A DNA stretch of 64,000 nucleotides from Enterococcus mundtii (GCF_003957375.1 NZ_CP025473.1:2071501-2135500); one strand, 5' to 3'. Shown: positions 8,637-20,065, counted from the stretch's first letter. Notes: generated from the sequence alone by a model not told the origin. Numbers and translations: made by a program.

Positions 8637-10109
8637 TCAATTATTCGGATTCATTTTAGTTATTTTATTTCTACGAATCTTTAATAATTGATTTGTAAAA
8701 TTAGCCCAATCGACCGCCCTTGGAGGAACTAACCAAATGATTTGGAACATTTCTCCAAAAGAACAAATTTCTTTATCTGTCAAGAGTAGATCTGTTTCAT
8801 CATCGGCCTTCGTTTGGTAAATGATATTCAAGTCAGAGATTTTTTGGATATTATTTTTGATCAACGCATTAAATTGTGGCCCAAAGGAAAAATCAATGCA
8901 AATACGCAGCGGTTTCAATTGTTGATCGATGGGTAATATATCCATCATCACTAACACATAATTAAAAAATAAAAATTCTTTTGCGAGCCAAATTTGCTTG
9001 TTCTTTTTTTGTTTTTTAATGTAATCTCTGCAAAACAAAAAATATTCTGGATACATTTCATAAAAATAAGTGACATCCAGGTTGTTATTGTCATCAATAT
9101 TTTCTTCTTTGAAATATTTGATCTTCAAATGCAAGACCGTCAGCTGTCTTCTGATTTCTTTTAGTTGATTTTCTGAAAGAATAAATGCTTGCCCAAGTTC
9201 TTCAAGAAATAAGTCATTCAAGACAAGTATTTCCTTTAGTTTCACTCCCTCAATAAGTTCCGGCTCATTGATTGCTCCTTCGACAACAAGATAAGCAAAA
9301 ATCTGTTGCGCTTCGCTAAATAGCTCTTTTTCCGTAGCAATCTTTGACTCTTTTTCAAGCCAAGAAAGTATGCTTCGAAAGAAATCATTTGTTTCTAACA
9401 TTTTTTTATTGAATGTCAATTGACTTTTTTTATTCTCAGACATTCGCCAACCTTGCTTTATTCGAATCAAGCTGACTGAAAGAAAATGTTGGAGTTTTGT
9501 TTCACTAAAACCTGTAAAAGAAGCAGCGAATTTCGGTTCAAGGAATCGAATCAATTCTTCTACTTGCTTTGTGATCTCTGTTGGATAAACCGAATAAGCC
9601 CGTCCGTATAATTTGGTGAAATAAAACGTCACCAATCCACGTACAGAGCCTTCTTCCCCACTTAGTAAGAATTTTTTTGTGACTGTAAGTTCTTTATCTG
9701 CTAATCTCGTACGCATGTCTTTTAGCTTTTGGTAGACGAGGGGATGACTGATATAATTCTTGATCGCATAGTCATTGACAGATTCGAACGTTTCAAAAAA
9801 TATTTCTTGTAGCATCAAAAAACCAAAGGAATGACGGACATACATTTCACCTAAAATTGTCGAATTCCCTCGACCACTCTCAATCAGTCGAACGTTATTT
9901 CCTTCGAAAAATAGTTGAAATTCATCCGTTAGCCCATATTCCAAAAAATCATGTGACAATTCTTCCATTGACTTATTCAGCAAAAAATAAGAGATATCCA
10001 ATTCTTCTAGCACTTTTTCATGATTTTCAATTAAAAGTGGCTTTGTTTCTAAATAACGTAGCAACTCTAACTTTCGTTGTGCTGGCTTATCTAAAAATAG
10101 TTTGAACAT
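8637..10109 (-). CDS. Mga-type transcriptional regulator of the WxL locus
   Basis: 490 aa. The start at 10109 (MFKLFLDKPAQRKLELL) is preferred because GAGG lies 9 bases upstream; a longer frame runs to 10142. The N-terminal third has winged-helix features of the Mga HTH (LELLRYLE, then YFLLNKSMEEL), and the remaining helical part resembles the PRD-like middle of Mga/AtxA proteins. In this family PTS phosphorylation of PRD His residues tunes DNA binding. Its first 23 bases overlap the end of the secreted-protein gene, so the pair is coupled. It probably activates the surface cluster upstream. Confidence 0.75.
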   Translation of the reverse strand: MFKLFLDKPAQRKLELLRYLETKPLLIENHEKVLEELDISYFLLNKSMEELSHDFLEYGLTDEFQLFFEGNNVRLIESGRGNSTILGEMYVRHSFGFLMLQEIFFETFESVNDYAIKNYISHPLVYQKLKDMRTRLADKELTVTKKFLLSGEEGSVRGLVTFYFTKLYGRAYSVYPTEITKQVEELIRFLEPKFAASFTGFSETKLQHFLSVSLIRIKQGWRMSENKKSQLTFNKKMLETNDFFRSILSWLEKESKIATEKELFSEAQQIFAYLVVEGAINEPELIEGVKLKEILVLNDLFLEELGQAFILSENQLKEIRRQLTVLHLKIKYFKEENIDDNNNLDVTYFYEMYPEYFLFCRDYIKKQKKNKQIWLAKEFLFFNYVLVMMDILPIDQQLKPLRICIDFSFGPQFNALIKNNIQKISDLNIIYQTKADDETDLLLTDKEICSFGEMFQIIWLVPPRAVDWANFTNQLLKIRRNKITKMNPNN

Positions 10110-10650
10110 TTTGATTTCCTCTACCTTCTGGTTTTTCTCCATAGAGTATCGTACCTGAAAATAAGTAGCTCATTGCTGCCATCTGACTATTATCTGAACT
10201 AGCAGAGCCAGAACCACTCGACTGTGGCAACATCACTTGGTTATGAAAGTGATCATCAGAAAAAAAATCATCATCTAGGGTTATTTTACGTGATGTACTA
10301 GCAATTTGGCTAATAATATCGCCCTGGTGATCTAATAATCTTGTTTTGTTTGGCCGCTTTTTTTTAGGAATTGAAGAATCTTGATACGGTAATTCGGCTT
10401 GTGGTTGTTCTTCAACTTTCTGCTTTTCGTTATTTATAATTGCAGGATCTTGTGATTGTTCGGTGTGTTCCCCCTCTGCTTCTTTCCCATCCGGTACAGG
10501 ACGTTGGGGAGTAACTGGTTGAATTTGGATTTCTTCTGTTGGATTCAACGGATCATAAATGATTGTTTCTGCATATATATAGATGGAAGATTCAAAATAG
10601 ACTGCCGCAAACAAAAGTGTTCCTAATATAGCGATTTTTTGTCTTTTCAC
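10087..10650 (-). CDS. Small secreted or membrane-anchored protein of the WxL locus
   Basis: 187 aa if translation starts at the GTG at 10650, which has AAGGGTGAG just upstream; an ATG at 10677 is the alternative. A positively charged start (KRQKIA) and one hydrophobic segment ending in YIYAE make a signal or anchor. The rest is polar and low in complexity, with Pro/Gln/Glu-rich and Ser-rich (SSGSGSASSD) parts. No known domain is recognised. It is coupled to the Mga-like regulator and separated from the DUF916 gene by a terminator. Confidence 0.6.
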   Translation of the reverse strand: MKRQKIAILGTLLFAAVYFESSIYIYAETIIYDPLNPTEEIQIQPVTPQRPVPDGKEAEGEHTEQSQDPAIINNEKQKVEEQPQAELPYQDSSIPKKKRPNKTRLLDHQGDIISQIASTSRKITLDDDFFSDDHFHNQVMLPQSSGSGSASSDNSQMAAMSYLFSGTILYGEKPEGRGNQNVQTIFR

Positions 10651-10715
10651 TTTTCTCACCCTTTTTTGATTAGACATTTTAAGTAAGTGAAACCATACGT
10701 TTCCAAGCAAAAATT

Positions 10716-10757
10716 GTCTGACTGATCTTATTTATTTGATCAGTCAGACGTTTTTTT
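10716..10757. terminator. Terminator after the DUF916 gene
   Basis: Perfect 12-base arms GTCTGACTGATC (10716-10727) and GATCAGTCAGAC (10738-10749) with T-runs on both strands. It separates the surface-protein operon from the regulator pair. Confidence 0.85.
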
Positions 10758-10771
10758 ATCAGGGATTGATA

Positions 10772-11863
10772 TTATTTATCTTCAGATTCATCTTCATCTT
10801 TTTGTTTTTTTCTTTTCCAAAAAATAAATAGAAGTAAAAGAAGCAATAATAATAGGACACCGAATAATAGATAGATCCAAGTATTGTCTTGTTCAATCGT
10901 CACATCTTTATCGTTTAATTCCCTAGCAACTTCGCCTTTGATTTCAAAGTCTTTTTCAAATTCCCATTTATATTTATAGGTCTCGTCAGAGCCATTAGAA
11001 GTTTTGACCTTGTATTCCCCATCTTCAGCTTTTTCGCCGTAAGCAGTCATCTTCATCGTATACTTGCCTGCTTCCAACTTTTCACCATTTAAAGAAATAG
11101 GGTAGGCAAAGTGAGAATTTGGCGCCATTTGCATACTTTCGGCTTGGCTTTCGTACAGCACTTCAGCTGATCCTTTTTTCGTGATCGTTGTTGCTACATC
11201 CAATTGATTCAAGTAAACCGCTTGAGGATTTTGCAAATGAACATTGATCACATTTCTCGCATTGACTTGTGCGGGTTCCACTTTCGTTGCTTTGAGATCA
11301 GGTTTGATCGCTGTCATATTTTGACGAATCAATAATGCCACTACGTAAGAGTACTCATTTTTGATGGCTAATCCTTTATCTTCGGAAGAAGAGTCCTGTG
11401 TGTCAGCCGTTTTTTCTTTAAAAGTGATTCCACCTGCCATGACACCATCAAATTTTTCTGCTGGCATAGTGACTGTGATTGGCACTGTCACTTCCGCATG
11501 TTTTGGCAACGTCACTTCTGGCTCTGCTTTCGCATAATCTTTTAAATTGTAAACTAAACTATTATCGGGTTCAATTTTATTTTCACCATACTCCACCACA
11601 CCATTCAAATTAGTTGTTGCACTGTTAATCGTGGTTTCAATCGTGATGTCGTTGTCTGTGTCATTGCGTAATTGGACTTCGATTGTTTGTTGTTTGTCAG
11701 GTTCCATCAATAGATCGAAATATGTTTTTTCTTTATCAATTTGATTTTCGGGAATCACTGGGGTAACCGCAAAATTAAATTCTGATGCAAAAGTTGATTG
11801 GACTGGGACCATACTTAGTATGGCAACCATGAGGCTGACAATAAGAATAAATCTTTTTTTCAT
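10772..11863 (-). CDS. DUF916/DUF3324 cell-surface protein (WxL partner)
   Basis: 363 aa. Signal peptide ending near VQSTFASE, then a DUF916 domain (about 30-150, FAVTPVIPENQ at its start, FDGVMAGGITF at its end) and a DUF3324 domain (about 160-305, with YSYVVALLIRQN at the junction). A single membrane helix (about 328-347) and a Lys/Glu-rich cytoplasmic tail follow. In this family the first domain binds peptidoglycan and the second host or WxL partners, tethering WxL proteins to the membrane face of the wall. Confidence 0.92.
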   Translation of the reverse strand: MKKRFILIVSLMVAILSMVPVQSTFASEFNFAVTPVIPENQIDKEKTYFDLLMEPDKQQTIEVQLRNDTDNDITIETTINSATTNLNGVVEYGENKIEPDNSLVYNLKDYAKAEPEVTLPKHAEVTVPITVTMPAEKFDGVMAGGITFKEKTADTQDSSSEDKGLAIKNEYSYVVALLIRQNMTAIKPDLKATKVEPAQVNARNVINVHLQNPQAVYLNQLDVATTITKKGSAEVLYESQAESMQMAPNSHFAYPISLNGEKLEAGKYTMKMTAYGEKAEDGEYKVKTSNGSDETYKYKWEFEKDFEIKGEVARELNDKDVTIEQDNTWIYLLFGVLLLLLLLLLFIFWKRKKQKDEDESEDK

Positions 11864-12018
11864 AATATTTTTAACTCCCTGATAAATTAGATGTTGGCGA
11901 GGCTATGACAGAAGTGTTCTATCCCTTCAAAGGTAACTAATATCACTGCGTTGCACCAATTTTTTTTAAGTCAAGACAAAAAGTTCTTTCACTCTTGCCT
12001 TGACCAGATTGTATTCGA

Positions 12019-12756
12019 TTAGTTTCCTGGTGCATCTGTTAACGTCCAAGTGAACGTTGTTTGGTAAGCTTTTGCGTATTTTGTCGTTGAACCTGGTACT
12101 TCTAGTGCAATACTATTTTTCGCAGTATCCACTGAATTTCCCCAATCCATCAAATACGTTCCAGCACCTTCACCATTTTTCGCACTCATCACCAATGATT
12201 CACTACCACTTGGATCTAAGCTGAAAGTTGCAACGCCAGTTGGTTTTGCTGATTGTGAACCAGTCACGACATTACCATTTGATAATGTGATTTTTGCACC
12301 TGTCAATTCTTGGTCTTCCGCTGTTTTGAATTGTGCATTTTGTTTTACTTTCAATGTCCAACCTGTTTCAGTTCCACGATTGTCAGATACTTGAACAAAG
12401 TTTGGTCCTTCTTTTTCAACATCACTTGCATTCTTATATTTTTGCGCTGCAGCATAGTAAGTTTGCGTTTTAGACGTGATTTTTTGTTCACCGAAAACTA
12501 GACTTGAAGCAAAGTCGATCGACAATGGTCCATTTGTACCTGGATTTGGCTTACCATCAGGATTTGTTGGATCAACTGGCGTCACTGGTTGTTCTGGATC
12601 AAGTGGATCAACTGGATCAGTCGTCTCTGTATTTGGCACATAATTGATGACTCCGTTTGAAGTATACTCTCCACCATCAGCTGCTGCTACGCTAACTGTG
12701 CTGAATACTCCACCTAATAACATTGTTGATAATAAGATCATTTGTGATTTTTTCAT
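12019..12756 (-). CDS. WxL-domain surface protein 1
   Basis: 245 aa from the ATG at 12756, which has GGAG well spaced upstream. Signal peptide, then a linker of Pro-Asp repeats (TDPVDPLDPEQPVTPVDP), then the conserved GPLSIDFASSLVFGEQKI. The two WxL motifs are GWTLKVKQ and FTWTLTDAPGN at the C-terminus. WxL domains bind peptidoglycan non-covalently. Same architecture as the next two genes, so these are tandem paralogues. Confidence 0.92.
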   Translation of the reverse strand: MKKSQMILLSTMLLGGVFSTVSVAAADGGEYTSNGVINYVPNTETTDPVDPLDPEQPVTPVDPTNPDGKPNPGTNGPLSIDFASSLVFGEQKITSKTQTYYAAAQKYKNASDVEKEGPNFVQVSDNRGTETGWTLKVKQNAQFKTAEDQELTGAKITLSNGNVVTGSQSAKPTGVATFSLDPSGSESLVMSAKNGEGAGTYLMDWGNSVDTAKNSIALEVPGSTTKYAKAYQTTFTWTLTDAPGN

Positions 12757-12773
12757 TTTTATTTTCTCCATTC

Positions 12774-13562
12774 TTAATTTCCTGGTGTATCAGATAGATT
12801 CCAAGTTAATGTTGTTGAGTACGTGACTGCATCTTTCGGCGTTTTACCTGGGATGGTCAATGAAACACTTTTTGTAACCATTGAGGATACGTCTTTATTT
12901 TTTTGATCTTTCATTGTGATTGTCTCCACTTTATCCCCCCATGCTTCGATCCACGTGCCAGAACCTGCATCTTGTCCTGCACTTAGTACAATCGATTCTG
13001 CACCGTTTGGATCTAAGGTGATTTCAGTGATCGCAGTCGGTGCAGCTACACCCTCTGCATTTGATTTCACTACCGGATCTTGCAATTCGATTACCGCGCC
13101 AGTCAACGTTTTGTTTAATGTGTCATCGTTCTTAAATTGACCGTTTTGACATACTTTCAATGTCCAACCAGCATTATTTCCTCGGTGATCAGACACTTGG
13201 ACATAATCGGGTGTGACTAGATCCGAAAATGTGCCATCGTCATTTACATAAGTCTGTGCTTTGGCATAATAGGTTTCTGTTTTATTCGATATCTTATTCA
13301 TACCGAAATCAAAGCTTGAAGCAAAGTCGATCGATAATGGCCCTTTTGTACCTGGCTCTGGGTCTGTTCCATCTGGATTAGTTGGATGAACCGGTTTGTC
13401 TGGATCAGGGTCGATTGGATTGACTGGATCGATTGGTTCCGTATCAGGTATAAAATTGACCGTACCGTTACTTGCATACTTTGCTTGATCGACTGCTTGA
13501 ACGGTAACCGTCACTCCTGTCAAAAGACTAATGATCATTAAACCACTTACTGTTTTTTTCAT
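12774..13562 (-). CDS. WxL-domain surface protein 2
   Basis: 262 aa from the ATG at 13562 behind GGGGGATC. Signal peptide, Asp-Pro linker, GPLSIDFASSFDFGMNKI, then WxL motifs GWTLKVCQ and LTWNLSDTPGN. The Cys in the first motif is unusual among the three paralogues. Only 17 bases separate it from WxL protein 1. Confidence 0.92.
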   Translation of the reverse strand: MKKTVSGLMIISLLTGVTVTVQAVDQAKYASNGTVNFIPDTEPIDPVNPIDPDPDKPVHPTNPDGTDPEPGTKGPLSIDFASSFDFGMNKISNKTETYYAKAQTYVNDDGTFSDLVTPDYVQVSDHRGNNAGWTLKVCQNGQFKNDDTLNKTLTGAVIELQDPVVKSNAEGVAAPTAITEITLDPNGAESIVLSAGQDAGSGTWIEAWGDKVETITMKDQKNKDVSSMVTKSVSLTIPGKTPKDAVTYSTTLTWNLSDTPGN

Positions 13563-13600
13563 ATGATCCCCCAAAGTGATTCATTTTCTATCTTTTTCTT

Positions 13601-14326
13601 TTATGGTGCTGGCGTAGATTTAAGGCTCCATGTCAATGTAGTGCTATACTCTTTCGCTAATTTGACCGTTTTACCTGGCACGTTAAGTTTTACAGCAGTT
13701 GCGCCTTGTGTGGCATCCGTACCAAATTTGTAGATCCAAGTTCCCATACCTTTACCCGCATCAGCAGTCATCAAGACTGATTCGCTTCCAGGAGTCAATG
13801 TGTTTTGTGCTACTAGATCTGGTTTGTATTGATCATCCATAATCGATGCACTTGCACCGTTACTTAAGGATAGTACTGCACCTGATAACTCTTCAGCTGC
13901 GGCAGTTTTGAATTGCGTATCTTGCTTGACAGATAAGCTCCATCCTTCTTGTGTTCCACGTTTGTCTGTTACTTGTACGTAGTTTGGTCCATCTGTACCA
14001 TTTGCAAATGTTTGGACTTGCGCATAGTAATCTTTTGTAACTGTAGTAATTTTTTGTTTCCCAAATTGGAAGCTTGAAGCAAAATCAATTGATAACGGTC
14101 CGTTCGTCCCTGGATTTGGTCCATTTGGATCAGTTGGATCCACTGGTTCTACTGGACTTGTTGGATCAGTTGGATCAACCGGGTTTGTTGGATCGGTATC
14201 TGCTTCAAAAGCGATCACACCATTTGTCTCATAGCTTGCAGTTTCATCCGCAGCAAATACTGTGCTTGTTCCCATTAGTGTACTAAATAAAATAATTCCA
14301 GTTGTTAACAACGTTGTCTTTTTCAT
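13601..14326 (-). CDS. WxL-domain surface protein 3
   Basis: 241 aa. Signal peptide, Thr/Asp/Pro linker, GPLSIDFASSFQFGKQKI, WxL motifs GWSLSVKQ and LTWSLKSTP. Its ATG overlaps the TGA of the LPxTG gene as ATGA, with AAGGAGAAG placed inside the upstream gene, so the two are translationally coupled. Confidence 0.93.
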   Translation of the reverse strand: MKKTTLLTTGIILFSTLMGTSTVFAADETASYETNGVIAFEADTDPTNPVDPTDPTSPVEPVDPTDPNGPNPGTNGPLSIDFASSFQFGKQKITTVTKDYYAQVQTFANGTDGPNYVQVTDKRGTQEGWSLSVKQDTQFKTAAAEELSGAVLSLSNGASASIMDDQYKPDLVAQNTLTPGSESVLMTADAGKGMGTWIYKFGTDATQGATAVKLNVPGKTVKLAKEYSTTLTWSLKSTPAP

Positions 14327-14706
14327 TTTTCTTTTCTTCTCCTTTTTATAACAATAATTATCAACACGATCAAAAGAAGGAAACTTCCAATAATCGTAAA
14401 TTGTTTACTCCTGTATTCTCCAGTTTTTGGTAACTGTTTGCTATCCCCTTGTATCGCCTCTTGCTGTTCCACAGTTGCTCCATTTTTTTTAGAGGACATT
14501 TGATCCTCTTTAGTAAAGCTGGGGGAAGTTGGCTCATCCACTCCTTCTTCGGAACTGCTACTTCCTGCTTCAGGATATTCATAGGTGCCATAAAATCCTG
14601 TGACACCCTCACTTTTGAACGATTGCTCTTCATCGGCTAAAGCAATTGGCGTTTGAGTTAAAAGAAGTCCTAACAACACAAGGATCTTCCACCTTTTTTT
14701 CTTCAT
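14323..14706 (-). CDS. LPxTG-anchored mini surface protein
   Basis: 127 aa from the ATG at 14706, preferred over a GTG at 14715 because AGGTGG precedes it. Signal peptide ending ALADE, a short Ser/Glu-rich stalk, the sortase motif LPKTG, a hydrophobic segment and an RRRKEK tail. With only about 60 residues outside the membrane it has no room for a folded adhesin, so it may be a covalent wall hook for the WxL complex. The class A sortase at 47310-48023 is a possible anchoring enzyme. Confidence 0.88.
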   Translation of the reverse strand: MKKKRWKILVLLGLLLTQTPIALADEEQSFKSEGVTGFYGTYEYPEAGSSSSEEGVDEPTSPSFTKEDQMSSKKNGATVEQQEAIQGDSKQLPKTGEYRSKQFTIIGSFLLLIVLIIIVIKRRRKEK

Positions 14707-14737
14707 CTTTCCCACCTATTCTCTATCGTCGTGTTTT

Positions 14738-17700
14738 CTATGGATTACCAGGGGCTGCAACCAATGACCATGATAATGTCCCTTGATAACTTCCGACTTT
14801 TTGTTTTTCCGGAGGAACAGTTAACTTGATTCCTTTGTTGTTCGTTTGTCCCCACTCTTGATTGACAAGATATTCACCATTTGTCGTTAGGGTCTTCTCT
14901 TCCACGATCACTGCATTGGGGCCGAGTACTGTATTCTTTGTACCATCTGTAAACGAAAGTGTATTAGAAAGTTGGGTTGTCCCCGAAGTCAAAGGTTGTC
15001 TTTCAGTGACTGTCAATTGCCAGCTATTTCGTTCGGAACCTCTTGTATCTTTCACGATCAAATTACCTTCGATCAATGGCCAATACGTTTGAGTCGTTGT
15101 CTTAACTTTTTGCGTCTCGAAATTCATCGCATTTGGTACTTCTTTAAGCTCTAATGTACCTGTAATTGCTACATTGATTGTTTTTTCAGTTGTTACTCCA
15201 TTTAGTTGATAGCTATACGTTGTTGAAACATTTTTTAAAACTTCCGCTTCTGTCGTATCCTTGATTGCTGAAAACGTTGCGTCTGCCAACGTTGGTTCTT
15301 GATTCGCACTGCCATCGGCTAAGATCACTTGTGCCAGTGTTCGTTGATTCAACTCTCGTTGAGACGTCAACGCATTGGCATCAGCTAAACTCATCCGAAC
15401 ATCTTTTGCATAGACTGCAAAACTGCGATCCGTCGAAATCGTTGCTTCATTTTTTACAACAATCAAGTTTACTTGTTGTTCCTTTTCATTCCCAGTCGTA
15501 CCGACTTTGTAATCAATGACATGTTTTCTGGAAACTTCATCTGCTGCTAGTGGTTGCTTGATCCCGTCCATCACATCAGCGGTGATCGAATCCGTAAAGA
15601 ATGGACGTCCCTTCGCCTCCATCAATGATAAAATCGCTTGTTTATCTAGTAAATCTTGTGCTTCTTTTTCAGAAATGATCACATTTTTAGCAGAAAGCTC
15701 AGCTGCATTCGAATACTTTACTTTGACTTCATAACTGTATTCGCTATCTGGTGATTGCCAATTGATCGTTGAAGAATCCTTTTGTTCAGCAATTGTTATC
15801 GGAGTATCTCCTTTTTTAGAACTGATGATTTCTGCTTGGTACAACCATGAACCAGTTGCTTGTGTTTCGGGCTCAAAGCTCAATTTTGGTGTGATACCTT
15901 TTCCTGATGGAATTACCAAGCGTCCTTTTTGAACTTTTGTACCTGCAGTTTCTGTTCCCCAAGCATTCAATACTAATGGTGCATTTCCTTCTTTCACTTC
16001 ACTGACGTTATGAAAAATACTTCCTTCGCCTTGAGCGATCCCAGGATTTTCTACTTCATAATCGATAACTGAACCAGGTATGGCGATACCATAACCACTA
16101 CCGGATTTTGAGACATCGTTATCCCCGATGAAGCTTTTACCAGTTGATTTTTCAGTTCCTCTGAAATTCAAAGGTGTTAGCTTTGTTGCATTGGCAATCG
16201 TTGGATTGATTGTTAAAACTTGATAGGCTTTATTTGCACCGAACCATGTACCGGTACTGTCTACTTGCGTTGCTGAATCTCCAGTAGTTGACTTGATCCA
16301 GACTAATTCATCTTTTGCAGGATCAGGAAACTCGACATCTGAAATATTGACTTTTCCTGTTCCAGGAAGCGTTTCTAAAGTGGCTTCATCCTCAATAGTT
16401 AACTTCGCTGCTGAAATTAAGTTACTAGAAGTTGAAACGCCGATCCCAGCATTTTTTGACAGATGGATGCTCCCAAATGAATGATAGGTTGTTGCATGAT
16501 TGGCAGCAGTCGCAGATAAACCATTTTTGATATTTCCGCCATTTGCCATCAACTTTAATCCGTTCGTGACATTTAATTCAGTAAAATTGACGATTCCTAA
16601 GCCAGTAAGGTTGAGTGGATCTGTTTGATACTTGTTCGTGCCATCGACATTTTCACCAAAATTGAACACGACTTTGTTGATACTGGCATTAGCAATCGCA
16701 TTCGTAAAGTTATCACTGGCTGCACCACCGGATAAACCGTTGATGCTGACAGCTCCTTGAACATTAGCAGTAACATTACGCAAAATTTTCCCACTGCTGA
16801 TATTGGAATACTGTGTAGCATACAGATTACCAATACTAGAACCCTCCGCTTGGATATTCATCTGGATCGAGCCATTTTTGGTGTACGCAGCATTACTACC
16901 ACCATCCCCATAAATGCTCGCACCATTTAATGAATCCACACCTGGTTTGGTAAAGATATTCAACGTAATCGTATTGTCTGTAGATGTGCCCAAATTCGTA
17001 TTTTGTCCATACGGTCGTCCACCTGTGATATACGTGTTACCTGGTAACTTGAATTCACCGTCATAGTTTCGCAAATCAATGAGTAAACTAGCATTTCCAA
17101 GTAGTGACCCATAGTTTGTGATACCACCAGAAAAGCCATTAGAACCAGTTCGTGGAGTCCCAGAGAAGTTCCCACCATAGATGCGATTATCTGAATTTCC
17201 AGTGACAGTATGTCCAGCACTTGCGCCATAGGATGCACCCATAGAAGCATTGATGACTCCTTCATGGACTGTGACGCCAACATTGCCTACATCTTTAGCA
17301 TCATTCCAACCGCCACCAGATAAAAACCAGTCTACTTGCCCATTATAGACAGTCGTTTGTCCGTTGCCATATACGCGTGCTCCATTATAGCCAGTACCTT
17401 CCAATGTATCTGCGATCCCGCCATTCAGCGTGTTAGAACTATTTCCTTCAATAACCCTGAATAAGAACCACCATACGTCCAACGTGCAATCGTATTATTC
17501 AAAACTGTTTTGGTATCTCCTTTAATGTAGATATCCCATGTATCATTTGAAGCAGGATAACCACCTCCACCTACAACGTCCCAACCAGAAGCTTCCCCAC
17601 GATTCTTCTTCGTGGTCGAATAGGCTAAATCGGTTGGCATTGATCCGGAATAGGCAAAGCCAGCTCCGCCGATTGAACCATCTGCATTAGCCGTTCCAAC

Positions 17701-19580
17701 TTCAATCGTTGTGTTGCCTTCGATGTAGCCACCGCGACCTGCTGCTGTTGAATAGTTAGAAGAATTATTAAACGAACCACTGACTAATCTTGAGGTGATA
17801 TTGCCGAAGACTTTGAACTCTGCCGCAGCTTTAGCTAAGTCAGCTCTTTGTTGTGGTGTATACGCATCATAGGTTGTTTCATTTGATGCCCCAATCCCAC
17901 TTTTATTGAATTTAACAACGTTATTGCCAGCTCCGCCATTGAAATCATTGATTCCACCAGCAGATTGGGTTCCAGCTTTGATCGTATTCGTGATATTCCC
18001 AGTAACCGTACCAGTATAACGATTTCCGCCTTCAAATTCTGCCCGTCCAGCAGTGTATAAACTACTATCCAAATTGGTTTCGATTCCGTCAGTTGAACGA
18101 TTGGTTCCGATATTTCCTCGAGATGACCCCCGATAAATCGTTCGCCATTGCCATACCACCGACCATAACCTGAAATATTATTGGTTACTTTTCCACCAAT
18201 ATTCCCGTAGATGACACCACCATAAAAGGTACTTAATTGAAACCCTGTTGCACTATTTGTAACCCCGATAGTTGTAGATACAGTTCCCGTAACATTTGCT
18301 GTATTTGTCGGACTGGTTCCATTTCCACCACCGTACAAATTCGTGATTCGTCCACCCGTATTATTGATAATCGTAGAGACGTTTCCATCAACGGTACCAA
18401 TATTAGCTCCTCCTGCTAATGTATTGATTCCCCCATTATTCGTATTGTTGATAACGATACTCGTATTCCCTTTCAGCGTGCCACCATTTTGATTACCACC
18501 AAAGATATTCCATGTATAAGAACCTGTCGTATTGATGGTGATTACCGGATTCCCTACGACATCTCCTGAATTTGTTCCACCATAAATTGAAATACCGTTA
18601 CCGTTTGCTCCCCCATTCAAATTCAAGCTGTGCCCATTCATATAGAAATAAGAGCCGGTATAGCTAATATTTCGTAAAGTAATCGTTGAACCAAAGTAAG
18701 CATTCGCTGTAAAAGCAAGTGTTTTTGCACCAGATGGTACCGTTAAATCTTGTGTGATTGGATCATCTGAATGGCCGGTGATCACTAGTTTATTTACTTT
18801 ATCTTTTAATGAGGCAAACGTAGCGTTAGTTGCATCGACCGTACTTGGAATATTGTTAGCGACTGTTGCAGCTGTTAATGTGACGTTTGATCCAATATAC
18901 ATGACGTAATCTTGCATATTGCCCGTATGATACAAATCATTTAATGCCGCTTTTACTCCGGCATCTGATGCAGCATATGTTTGGTAAGCTTGCGTGCTAT
19001 CTGTGGGATTTGGTACAACAAGTACTTTCGTCTTATCCGCTGTAGCAATCGTATCTTTGATCGAAGCATCTATACTTCTCAAAGAGCGGAATGCCTGTTG
19101 TTTAAATACTGCTTTTAGTTGTAGATCCTTCGTCACTGTTAATTGGCTGATTTCTTCATTCGTATAGAGTTTGCCTTCAACTTCCCAACCGTTCAATGAT
19201 TGCTCGTTCACAAAACTCGGGATATCACTACTTGCTAATTTTTCGTTTTCTTTAACTTTCAGTTCTTTAACTTCTGCTCCTGATTCGAATAAATGAGTGC
19301 TATCTGTCATAAAAGTTAAAGTAAAGTGTTTTTCTTCAGTCGTCGATTCTTGTGTCTGCGCCTCTGACTGTTTCACCTCCTCTTTTACTGATTCTGTTGT
19401 CTGTGTGACTGTCTCTTTACTTTGCATGGATGGATCATTCGACTCTTCTGTTTGAGTTGTAGGTGATTGAGTGACTGAGTCATTTTCAGTATCCACTGCC
19501 TGTACGACGGTTGACAACGGAGAAGTTATTCCTGAAAAAAGAAGCATTGCGACAACACACATAACAAATTTTTTTTTCAT
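14738..19580 (-). pseudogene. Giant beta-helix WxL surface protein, two frameshifts
   Basis: About 1,614 aa when both frames are repaired. Order: signal peptide ending VVQAVD; Glu/Thr/Ser-rich stretch (about 30-80); InlB-type repeat (about 83-165, ending LQLKAVFK); a long Gly/Asn-rich region with NN-TGG-type turns typical of a pectate-lyase-like right-handed beta-helix; and a C-terminal WxL domain with SWQLTVTE and LSWSLVAAPGN. Frame breaks lie at C5 (18127-18131, one base missing; GERFIGG should continue SSRGNIG) and at C3 (17455-17457, one base missing; GGSYSG should continue VIEGNSS). Both are short G runs on the coding strand. First gene of the surface operon, with AAGGGA before the ATG. 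Likely adhesin or glycan-binding exoprotein. Confidence 0.85.
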
Positions 19581-20065
19581 CTTATCTTCCCTTCTGCTTC
19601 ATACAACAAAATTAACTTATTGATAATTATTATTGCTTGATTCTTTTTGTATTGTATAATGTTAAATCCAGTTATTTTTAAAAAAAATTTCTTTATTACT
19701 GAAAAACGTTTAATTTTTATTAGAGCATATTATTTGACTTTTAAAAATAACAAGTGATTTCTTAAAATTCAATTGAAAGTAAAAAAGAGCTGGTATATCA
19801 ACGTTAATTATGTGTTACTAATTCGCTTTATCGACTATTTTCTGCTTATTTAATTTTCTAACATGAAAAAAAATGAAATTTTCATGAATTATAATATAGT
19901 AAAGAACCTGTCATTTTTTTTAACGGCTATTTTTTCGAGTGCGTTTTGTTGTTTTTTTATTTCGAGTTTTGCATTATAATCTTATTTTTTGTTTATACTC
20001 ATCGAATGATCATGCGTAATCCCTTCAAAAATGAATACATCCTATTTCCAAACACCATTTATCAT

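Noticed and set aside
19863-19979. 38-residue plus-strand frame with a hydrophobic, Phe/Cys-rich end, like a small toxin
   Set aside because: No Shine-Dalgarno before the ATG and no antitoxin or antisense RNA signal that I can see.
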